A stretch of DNA of 64,000 nt from AAA164-E04 sp014239995. GTDB taxonomy: Bacteria; Verrucomicrobiota; Verrucomicrobiia; Limisphaerales; AAA164-E04. Below the pieces are notes generated by a model. That model had not been told where the DNA came from. It did not search any database and saw only the letters and a program-made list of their open reading frames with translations. The stretch spans positions 1-64,000 of the forward strand of contig JAQWLM010000107.1 of NCBI GenBank assembly GCA_029247315.1. The letters run 5' to 3'. A program made the position numbers and the translations under genes. This document shows, in pieces, positions 1-7,552 of this stretch; within the stretch, counting starts at the first letter, position 1; every line of letters starts with the position of its first letter.

Positions 1-870
1 ATTGGGTGTTTCCAGGATCTCGGTTACGGCAGCTTGCCTTTCGAGAGGCTTGGGTTCAAATCGCTTGTAAGCAGCTTTAGTCTGAAAAGCCACCAAACCT
101 TTCTCAATGGAAGTGTCGGTTCTCCACTGAATAGTCTGGCTGGTCTTTGGGTCCTCACTCCATGTCAGGACAACCTGATCGGGACGTGGCTGGCTGGGAT
201 ATTGGGTCCATTTGAAAAAATTCACCAGATAAGCATCTCTCCGGCTCTCATAGACGGTTTGGATTAAAACACTGCCCTTGAAGGCATCGGGCAAGGTTTG
301 CAAGGTGTCCTCCATGTCGGAAAAAATCCGAACCCCGTCTTCTGCAGCCAAAGCCTTGACCTGGCCCGGATATATCTGGGTGACTTCCAAGGAAGCGGCC
401 GGATCTTGAGCCGTCAATATAGGCACATAATGGATACCATCCGTACCAAGTGAATTGACACCAAGCCCTATCGAGCCAGCCTCAAAACGCTTTTGCCAGA
501 CATCCACTTCGATCCCTTTGAGGGTGAGAACCATGCCGGTCAACTGCCAGTCGTTCTCTCGAATCCAGAAGGGTTCAGACTTGAGGGATCGATCCCGAAT
601 CAAGCTCACGACGACCGGTACATTGACTGCAAAATGGATATGTTCAGATCCAAGGATTTCCTTTTCTTCATCGCTTAGAAATTGCTCCACTCGATAGGGC
701 GTCAATGCTTTGAGTTCATCCTCAGTGAATGCACCCTTCATACGCTTACTGATCGCCGCTACCGTGTCGTGTACCGATGGATGTTCCCCAACATGTCCGA
801 GGGCAATGCCCATGGACATGTAATAGCATATCGACAGGACAAGAGTTTGGGTGCGATACAAGTAACTCAT
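1..870 (-). CDS. Purple acid phosphatase-like metallophosphoesterase, N-terminal part (cut by window edge)
   Basis: Open frame of 290 codons that starts with ATG at 870 and runs off the left edge without a stop. Residues 1-25 look like a short signal peptide (hydrophobic LVLSICYYMSMGIALG). Residues about 45-200 have no family I recognise. From about residue 235 the text reads DQVVLTWSEDPKTSQTIQW, the style of the fibronectin-like N-terminal domain of purple acid phosphatases (PF16656-like). The catalytic metallophosphoesterase domain would lie outside the window, so no metal ligand can be checked. It lies 64 bases downstream of the rhomboid gene on the same strand and may be co-transcribed with it. 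A role in releasing phosphate from organic esters outside the cytoplasm is inferred from the family only. Confidence 0.65.
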   Translation of the reverse strand, partial: MSYLYRTQTLVLSICYYMSMGIALGHVGEHPSVHDTVAAISKRMKGAFTEDELKALTPYRVEQFLSDEEKEILGSEHIHFAVNVPVVVSLIRDRSLKSEPFWIRENDWQLTGMVLTLKGIEVDVWQKRFEAGSIGLGVNSLGTDGIHYVPILTAQDPAASLEVTQIYPGQVKALAAEDGVRIFSDMEDTLQTLPDAFKGSVLIQTVYESRRDAYLVNFFKWTQYPSQPRPDQVVLTWSEDPKTSQTIQWRTDTSIEKGLVAFQTKAAYKRFEPKPLERQAAVTEILETPN

Positions 871-934
871 AGGAAGCGCAAACTAACGAAATAAGAAGGC
901 ATTGACCAAGGAAAAAGACCTCTACAAATGAATT

Positions 935-1534
935 CTATCGCCCGTGCATCACCCAGGCTACCCATACACCTGCAAGGGCTCCACTTAAGTGTCCTTCCCA
1001 GGATACGCCACTGTTGACATGGAAAATACCATAGAACAAACCACCAAAGAGTGTCACCACGATGATGGAGAAAAATAAAGCTCTCCAGCTTTTCATCCAC
1101 ACGGATGCCACTATCAGGAAGGAAGCTAGTCCATATATAAGGGAACTGGCTCCGATATGAATGGCTTGACGCCCAATCAACCAGGTTCCGAGACCGCTCA
1201 CCAGCCACAACAGCGCCAGACTGGACTTGGGCCGATAGCGATCATCGGAGAACAGGATAAAAAGCAACATTGCCATGGGGCCCGCATTGGCAGCCAGATG
1301 CGCAAAGTCGGCATGCAGCAGTGGACTTAAAACAACACCCACCAATCCATTCAAGGTTCGGGGAAAGATCCCGTAGCCATCCAGACGTCCCTCGACTCCA
1401 TAATCGATCATCTCGACAAGTAGGAGGACACCCACCCAGGCCAAGGCCAACTGAATGGCACCTCCAAGACCAGTCAATTTTGACTTCCGTCTTGAACGCG
1501 TGAAAGGTTGATTATGTCGTTTGCCCTGTGCCAT
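935..1534 (-). CDS. Rhomboid family intramembrane serine protease
   Basis: A 199-residue polytopic membrane protein. A basic N-terminus is followed by about six hydrophobic segments. The rhomboid core signatures are present: H74, H79 and N83 (HxxxxHxxxN) in the second helix region, the nucleophile S130 in a G-A-S-S variant of GxSG, and the catalytic H182 in EGHLSGALAG. Rhomboids cut transmembrane substrates within the membrane; the substrate here is unknown. Length matches a minimal bacterial rhomboid. The ATG at 1534 is the first start, and murJ lies divergently upstream with 211 bases between the two starts. Confidence 0.88.
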   Translation of the reverse strand: MAQGKRHNQPFTRSRRKSKLTGLGGAIQLALAWVGVLLLVEMIDYGVEGRLDGYGIFPRTLNGLVGVVLSPLLHADFAHLAANAGPMAMLLFILFSDDRYRPKSSLALLWLVSGLGTWLIGRQAIHIGASSLIYGLASFLIVASVWMKSWRALFFSIIVVTLFGGLFYGIFHVNSGVSWEGHLSGALAGVWVAWVMHGR

Positions 1535-1745
1535 GAGTGAGTGTTGAACGACTGAATGGATTGCCTCATCCGACGGTTCCTGAAATTTAGAACAAGCTCC
1601 TAAAAATCGCCAGTCTTGTTTTTACGCATACAGCTACCAGGTCCATTGAGAAAGGTTGGCGTCGCCCTGAGGTTCCGTTATTGTATGGGCAAAGCAGCAT
1701 TTGACGCCACGCGGATATAGCCAAAACGGGCGCTGCCTGCTTTAC

Positions 1746-3314
1746 ATGTCCAACGTGAACAAAATGCTGAAATCAACTGGCGCCATGGGAGCTGCAACAC
1801 TCTTTAGCCGGATCCTTGGAATGGTGCGCGAAATGGTTTACGCCCGTTTCATGGGAGACGGTTATGTCGCCAGTGCCTTTTTCTACGCCTTTCAAATACC
1901 CAACTTATTCAGGCGCCTCCTCGGTGAAGGAGCTCTTACGGCAGCCTTTATTCCACTCTTCAAGGAAAAGGAAATGCAGGCGGATGAAAAGGCGATGTGG
2001 CATGTAGCCAATACAACCATTTCCTTCCTTATCACGGTGTGCAGTGTCGCCATCACCTTGATCATCCTTTTTGCTACCGCGATGATCAAGGGTGTAAGCC
2101 TCAATCTGGAGACGCTCCTCTTTTTCAAACTCCTGCGCATCATGTCACCTTACGTCATGATGGTCTGTGTTGCGGCGGTCATGATGGGCATCCTGAATGC
2201 GAGAGGGTTCTTTTTCATTCCCGCTCTCGGGGCAAGCACCCTGAACATTGTCATGATCGCATCTGTTTACCTGATTGCCCCGCGATTCGGTTCGGACCTG
2301 CCGGATCAGGCAAGAGGACTTGCGGTTGGCATTTTGTTAGCGGGAGTTACCCAGACATTGTTTCAGTTTCCTCTTCTTTTCAAAGAGGGGTATCGGTTTC
2401 ATTGGGTTCATCCCTGGAAGGATGCAACTGTAAAGAAACTTATTTCACGAATCCTTCCGGGTGTCATCGGTGTGGCAGCATTTCAGGTAAATATCGTATT
2501 GACCAATGCCATTGCATTTACGGAAGGAAAAAGCATTGTGGCTTCCTTCAATTATGCCACCCGAATCATGGAGCTTCCTCAGGGAATTTTCGGCGTATCC
2601 CTTGCTACTTTCCTGCTTCCGATGCTTTCTGGATTGGCTGCTGAAAAAAAATACGGGCAATTTCAGGGAACTTTACGCCAGGGAATGAGTTACCTGATTT
2701 ATGCAAACTGGATGGCTACCGTTTTGATTTTCGTCATGGCTGAACCCATCATCAGGCTCTTGTTCGAGGGTGATCAGTTTGGTCCAGACGCCACGCAGAG
2801 GGCCTCGATGGCTCTTAAATGTCTCATTCCAGGACTTGTCTCCTTTTCCTTGGTAAATGTTCTGGCTCGAGCCTTTTTTGCTCTTGGAGATATCAAGACT
2901 CCCATGTTCATCAGTATATTCAGCCTGGCCTCCAATCTTATTTTTGCCATTTTTCTCATTCCCACTTTTCAGCAGGCAGGCATGGGAGTCGCAAATAGCT
3001 TAAGTTCCTTTGTCAACCTGGGGCTTCTCTGGTATGCCATTCGACGAAAATTTCCAAACATGAAAGTCCAGGAAATGCGGGTTCCAACCTGGACGGTGCT
3101 GGGAGTGGGTTTGCTGACGGGGGTGTTAACATGGTTAACCCTTCAGGCGGTGATTGGAGTCATTGGACATCGCAATCTTTTATCGAACCTGGCAGAGGTG
3201 TTCATACCTCTTGTTTTGGGAACCTGCTTTTATGGGCTCGCCACTTACTGGTCGGGTGTGCCCACCGCACGCGAGCTCGTAACTTTGTTGCAACAAAAAC
3301 TGGACAGACACTAG
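1746..3314 (+). CDS. murJ: Lipid II flippase MurJ (MviN family)
   Basis: About 522 residues with roughly fourteen membrane segments. The N-terminus (MLKSTGAMGAATLFSRILG, then RRLLGEGALTAAFIP) is the hallmark of MurJ/MviN. It moves the peptidoglycan precursor lipid II across the inner membrane and is normally essential. The frame stays open upstream to a TTG at 1701, but the ATG at 1746 puts the conserved start of the protein where the family has it, so I use that. No clear ribosome binding site is visible. The next gene, 64 bases downstream, is an ftsB/divIC-like division gene, so this is a cell-wall and division neighbourhood. Confidence 0.93.
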   Translation: MSNVNKMLKSTGAMGAATLFSRILGMVREMVYARFMGDGYVASAFFYAFQIPNLFRRLLGEGALTAAFIPLFKEKEMQADEKAMWHVANTTISFLITVCSVAITLIILFATAMIKGVSLNLETLLFFKLLRIMSPYVMMVCVAAVMMGILNARGFFFIPALGASTLNIVMIASVYLIAPRFGSDLPDQARGLAVGILLAGVTQTLFQFPLLFKEGYRFHWVHPWKDATVKKLISRILPGVIGVAAFQVNIVLTNAIAFTEGKSIVASFNYATRIMELPQGIFGVSLATFLLPMLSGLAAEKKYGQFQGTLRQGMSYLIYANWMATVLIFVMAEPIIRLLFEGDQFGPDATQRASMALKCLIPGLVSFSLVNVLARAFFALGDIKTPMFISIFSLASNLIFAIFLIPTFQQAGMGVANSLSSFVNLGLLWYAIRRKFPNMKVQEMRVPTWTVLGVGLLTGVLTWLTLQAVIGVIGHRNLLSNLAEVFIPLVLGTCFYGLATYWSGVPTARELVTLLQQKLDRH

Positions 3315-3378
3315 CAATTTTCATAAAAGAACATGGTCCCAGATACGTTCAAACAAGACAGTTGTTGCTCTGTATAAT

Positions 3379-3714
3379 ATGGCCAATAAAGCAAAACGCA
3401 TTGACATGGGCATCTGGATGAAGCTCACCAAGCTGGTCATGCTGTTAGTCGTCCTTGCGAGCAGTATGGCCGTCTTCCAGTGGTATAAACCGGTCATAAA
3501 AAAGAATGAGGGCATGCAGAAGCGTATCATTCAATTGAAAAAGCAACTTACCGAGGAGCAGGACTTTGCCGACCAAATGAACGCAGCCATAGGGGCCATT
3601 GGCACCAACAATACGACCTTGGAACGGATGGCAAGGGAGAAATTGGGTTATGCCAGCCCAGGGGAAAAGGTAATCCGCTTTGAAACAGTAAATGCTCAAT
3701 TGCCAACCAATTGA
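3379..3714 (+). CDS. FtsB/DivIC family septum formation initiator
   Basis: A 111-residue bitopic protein. A short cytoplasmic N-terminus is followed by one membrane helix (about residues 15-34) and then a coiled coil (about 40-75, KKNEGMQKRIIQLKKQLTEEQ). The C-terminal motif LERMAREKLGYASPGEKVIRF matches the conserved end of FtsB/DivIC (PF04977). These proteins join FtsL and FtsQ/DivIB in the divisome. Upstream bases 3373-3378 read TATAAT directly against the ATG at 3379; if that is a real -10 box, translation may instead start at the ATG at 3406 or 3418, which still leaves the membrane helix whole. It follows murJ on the same strand. Confidence 0.83.
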   Translation: MANKAKRIDMGIWMKLTKLVMLLVVLASSMAVFQWYKPVIKKNEGMQKRIIQLKKQLTEEQDFADQMNAAIGAIGTNNTTLERMAREKLGYASPGEKVIRFETVNAQLPTN

Positions 3715-3748
3715 TGGCATGTCAGTTTCCTCCGAGGCTGGAACATAC

Positions 3749-4708
3749 CTATCTCGACCCTGATCCCCTGGCTCTCACCCTGGGAATGCATGAGTTTTCA
3801 CTGTCCATTAACTCCAGGTAACCTTCACGGTATGTCGGATATTTATACACAAACCCCTTCAATCCACTAAGTTTTTCACTCCGAATCCGCTTATTGGTAG
3901 CCCGTCGCTTGATGGGTCTCACCGAATCAGTGTCTAACTTTGGAAGAGGTGAAGATCCTGTTTGCTTCGCAAGCCAGGCATAAAGTTTGGATTGCAAAAC
4001 AGGTTGTGCATCGCTCGTATTGTAAACATGGCCACAGACACCTTCATGCATGGCGCTGATCACGGCACTCGCAGCATCGTGCCGGTGAATCATGTTAACC
4101 CAGCGCTTACCTGAGGATTCAATCACAGCGGTGCCATCCTGAATCCTCTTTATTGCGTAGCTTCGCCCCGGCCCATAGATACCTGAAAGCCTCATGATCA
4201 CCCAACAGTTCATCGAGATGGAATCTTGCCGCTTCAGCACCTCTTCCGCCTGCAAGAGGATTTTCCCCGTCTCGGATGGCGGTCGCGTGGGCATCTCCTC
4301 GTCAACCCACTCACCATCATCCTGTCCATACACCCCAGTACTGCTAAGATAAATCATCTTCTTCTTCAAATGTCCTTCAAGTCTGTGAATGATATTTTGA
4401 AGACCTTGGCAGTAAATACGTGTGTAATCCTGGCTTCCTCCCTGACTCGAAGAGGCGGCGTAGAGCGCATAATCAAAGTCCCCAGATATGACAGAAAGGG
4501 ATTCCCGGCAGGTCAGGTCCGCTTGAACCCAACGGATCCCGGGATGTGTGGATGAGATGAGTGAAACCGGTCGTCTTCGACTCAAGGCAATGACCTCCAT
4601 CCCCTGCTCCGCCAGTCTTTGGCCTACCAAAGAACCCACATATCCATAACCAGCGATCAAAACGCGTTTCCTTCTCTGGTTACTCGCGTTGTTTTCAAAA
4701 ACCTCCAT
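3749..4708 (-). CDS. NAD(P)-dependent epimerase/dehydratase, extended-SDR family
   Basis: 319 residues. A Rossmann dinucleotide motif lies near the N-terminus (GYGYVGSLVGQRL, residues about 20-32). The catalytic serine region reads YLSSTGVYGQDDGEWVDEE, and a second conserved block reads RLSGIYGPGRS. The usual YxxxK motif is not clean; the tyrosine in STGVYG resembles the SDR5-like YeeZ/GDP-fucose-type oxidoreductase proteins in which it is degenerate. The C-terminus KRRATNKRIRSEKL resembles the YeeZ group (NAD(P)-binding protein of unknown substrate). It converges with the ftsB-like gene and diverges from the U32 gene, with 81 bases between the two starts. Substrate unknown. Confidence 0.75.
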   Translation of the reverse strand: MEVFENNASNQRRKRVLIAGYGYVGSLVGQRLAEQGMEVIALSRRRPVSLISSTHPGIRWVQADLTCRESLSVISGDFDYALYAASSSQGGSQDYTRIYCQGLQNIIHRLEGHLKKKMIYLSSTGVYGQDDGEWVDEEMPTRPPSETGKILLQAEEVLKRQDSISMNCWVIMRLSGIYGPGRSYAIKRIQDGTAVIESSGKRWVNMIHRHDAASAVISAMHEGVCGHVYNTSDAQPVLQSKLYAWLAKQTGSSPLPKLDTDSVRPIKRRATNKRIRSEKLSGLKGFVYKYPTYREGYLELMDSENSCIPRVRARGSGSR

Positions 4709-4789
4709 GCTTGGCCAGTGTTCCGCTCAATGATACGATTGACCAGTCAATTCGGTGGCGTATCACCCACCCTCGATATTAAGTTTCAC

Positions 4790-7390
4790 ATGGAAAACGC
4801 ATCTACAGCAACATCAAGGGTCAAGGGACCACTTAGACGGCCTGAGCTCCTGGCACCTGCCGGCAATTGGGACTGCATGCGGGCGGCAGTTCAGAATGGT
4901 GCAGATGCCGTCTATTTTGGATTGAGTGGTTTCAATGCACGGATGCGCGCAGACAATTTCAATGTAGAGGATTTACCATCCATCATGGCATACCTGCATG
5001 AACGCAGGGTTCACGGATATGTCACCATGAACACCCTTGTTTTTAGTGCGGAAATTCACGAGGCAAGGACACAGATCATGGCCATGGTGAAAGCTAACGT
5101 CGATGCGGTGATTGTACAGGACATAGGACTGTGCCAACTCATTCGATCCGTCAGCCCTGATTTTCCCATCCATGCCTCCACCCAAATGACCGTTACCAGC
5201 AGCAAAGGAGTCGCCTTTGCACACGCCCTTGGGTGCCAGCGTGTGGTGATGGCACGTGAGTGCTCTCTGAAGGAATTGGCCGCTATTCAATCAGAAACCC
5301 AAAAACAGGATGATGACCACATCGCCCCACCAGGGCTCGAGATCTTTGTGCACGGCGCCCTTTGTGTGGCATACTCAGGACAATGCCTGACCAGTGAATC
5401 ACTTGGTGGTCGCTCAGCTAACCGTGGGGAATGTGCCCAGGCTTGCCGCATGCCCTACGAACTTGTCAAGGATGGACAGACCATCGACTTGGATGACCAA
5501 AACTACCTTTTAAGTCCGCAGGATCTTGCGGGTTTGCCGGTGGTTCCTGACATCATGCGCATGGGTATTCACTCCTTAAAAATCGAAGGAAGACTCAAGT
5601 CACCCGCATACGTGGCCAATGTAACCTCCGTTTACCGAAATGCCATTGACCGCCTCATGGCATCCGAGGATGCACAGCCCTTGACCGGAGAGTCCCTTTA
5701 CAAGGAATCCAAATACGAGCTTGAAATGGCATTTTCGCGCGGCCTTTTCACAGGATGGCTCGGTGGTATCGACAACCAAGCCCTGGTGCATGCACGTTTT
5801 GGAAAAAAGAGGGGCGTCTTTCTAGGGACTATCCTTTCATTTCACCGGGAAGGTTTCACACTTGAGACATCCCAGCCACTCAAGGCCGGGGATGGCATCG
5901 TGATCGATCAAGGCAAAGCGGACGCTCTGGAACAGGGTGGGAGGCTCTATAAAGTTGTTCCCGAAAAGAGCGCTCGTGGCACCCCTTCAGGCGCATACCG
6001 CCTGGCGCTCTTCTTCAAGCACAAGCATCTCGACTTCTCACGCATCAAAAAAGGTGACAAGGTTTGGAAGACCAGCGATCCAGCGTTGGAACGTTCCTGG
6101 AATTCAAAGAAGCAAACCGATACGCGTAAGTCCAGGCTTTCACTCTGCCTGCAAGTGTCCGGAAGCCCCCATTCACCTCTTGAGGTAAAGGTCACCCACC
6201 CGTTGGAAGGTCCAACCTTCACGGTGCGATCGGCCATGGACCTACAGGATGCGGTTCGCTGTCCATTGGATGCAACCATCTTGCGTAGACAGTTTGGAAG
6301 ATTGGGAAATACACAGTATCAGCTGGACCAATTGAACTTTGATGTCCACCCTCAAACCATCCTGCCACTGAGCGAGCTCAACCGCATGCGTCGTTTGTTT
6401 GTCCAGCGGCTCGACACGATGGCAAGGCGAGGAGAGAAAGCCTCCTGGACTTTGTCTGCAGAGGCATTCCAAGCGCCATCCTTCCAATTTTGGAACCACC
6501 GGAATCGTACCAGAAACTCAGTACAACTCATACCTCTGGTGCGGAATATGAACCAACTGGATGCCGCCATGAGGTCCAGCAGTTCTCAAATCTACTGTGA
6601 ATTCGAGGATCCCAAGGAATACCGGGCAGCTGTCAAACAATTCCATCACCGCAGGAAAAGTGCACCCAGTTCCGATTCAACGGATGGCATATGGGTCGCA
6701 CCACCACGGATCTGCAAACCAGGTGAAGATTGGATTTTAGATCTCATACTTTCATCCGGTGCGGATGGGTATCTCATTCGAAACCACGATCAACTTGCGT
6801 TTTTCAAGGAGTCGAACTGCATCGCTGACTACTCCTTCAATGTCGCGAACCACTGGACAGCAGATTACCTGCTTCGGACATTTCCCTTTGCACGTTTGAC
6901 GGCCTCCTACGACCTCGACGTCAACCAGTTGGCCTCTTTATGCCACCATACACCCAGTGGAGCCCTTGAGGTCACCCTGCATCAACACATGCCCATGTTT
7001 CATATGGAGCATTGTGTGTTCTGTGCTTTCATGTCCTCGGGCAAGGATTACCGTGATTGTGGCAGGCCTTGTGAAAAACACACAGTGGCACTCAAGGATC
7101 GGGTTGGGCAACACCATCCACTGAAGGCCGATGCAGGGTGCCGAAACACCGTGTTCAACGGACGTGCCCAGACCGGAGCTGAATACGCCCAGAGGATGAT
7201 CCAGCTTGGAATCACCCATTTTCGACTGGAATTTCTCGATGAATCGCCGGAAGAGGTGGAATCAACCCTAAGGATATACAAGGAACTCCTGGATGGGGAA
7301 CGCAGTGCACATTCGGTATGGAATAAACTCAAACTAATCAACCAACTTGGGGTAACACGGGGAACACTGGAAACACATTCCGTCGAATAA
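4790..7390 (+). CDS. U32 family peptidase-like protein (RlhA/TrhP-related), long form
   Basis: 866 residues from the ATG at 4790. The frame extends to 4619, but that part would run into the divergent epimerase gene and lacks family similarity. The N-terminal half opens with RRPELLAPAGNWDCMRAAV and ADAVYFGLSGFNARMRADNF, then carries the U32 signature (HGALCVAYSGQCLTS, then NRGECAQACRMPYEL) and SLKIEGRLKSPAYVANV, typical of U32 proteins. E. coli members RlhA and TrhP make 5-hydroxylated bases in 23S rRNA and tRNA, and the cysteines are thought to hold an Fe-S cluster. A second cysteine set near the C-terminus (CVFCAFMSSGKDYRDCGRPC) and the LKADAGCRNTVFN block mark the long version. Whether it modifies RNA here is inference. 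Confidence 0.85.
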   Translation: MENASTATSRVKGPLRRPELLAPAGNWDCMRAAVQNGADAVYFGLSGFNARMRADNFNVEDLPSIMAYLHERRVHGYVTMNTLVFSAEIHEARTQIMAMVKANVDAVIVQDIGLCQLIRSVSPDFPIHASTQMTVTSSKGVAFAHALGCQRVVMARECSLKELAAIQSETQKQDDDHIAPPGLEIFVHGALCVAYSGQCLTSESLGGRSANRGECAQACRMPYELVKDGQTIDLDDQNYLLSPQDLAGLPVVPDIMRMGIHSLKIEGRLKSPAYVANVTSVYRNAIDRLMASEDAQPLTGESLYKESKYELEMAFSRGLFTGWLGGIDNQALVHARFGKKRGVFLGTILSFHREGFTLETSQPLKAGDGIVIDQGKADALEQGGRLYKVVPEKSARGTPSGAYRLALFFKHKHLDFSRIKKGDKVWKTSDPALERSWNSKKQTDTRKSRLSLCLQVSGSPHSPLEVKVTHPLEGPTFTVRSAMDLQDAVRCPLDATILRRQFGRLGNTQYQLDQLNFDVHPQTILPLSELNRMRRLFVQRLDTMARRGEKASWTLSAEAFQAPSFQFWNHRNRTRNSVQLIPLVRNMNQLDAAMRSSSSQIYCEFEDPKEYRAAVKQFHHRRKSAPSSDSTDGIWVAPPRICKPGEDWILDLILSSGADGYLIRNHDQLAFFKESNCIADYSFNVANHWTADYLLRTFPFARLTASYDLDVNQLASLCHHTPSGALEVTLHQHMPMFHMEHCVFCAFMSSGKDYRDCGRPCEKHTVALKDRVGQHHPLKADAGCRNTVFNGRAQTGAEYAQRMIQLGITHFRLEFLDESPEEVESTLRIYKELLDGERSAHSVWNKLKLINQLGVTRGTLETHSVE

Positions 7391-7552
7391 GCATGATGCC
7401 TTCAAGCGATTTTGAAAAAACTTGCAAACCCGCTCATACAACATGCTTCAGGGGGCTCTTTGAGTTCATCAATACTCGTAGAATAAGGATGAGAACGATA
7501 CGGAAAATCGAACGGCAAACATGACTTATTGCACTTCCATTGAGACTGGATC

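Noticed and set aside
867..1208. Minus-strand frame of 113 codons overlapping the rhomboid gene
   Set aside because: The rhomboid frame on the same strand carries catalytic residues; this one is its shadow.
1997..2644. Long open frame (215 codons) overlapping murJ on the same strand
   Set aside because: Lies in the +2 frame of a clear murJ gene, is rich in Cys/His/Ser with no domain, and has no reason for its start.
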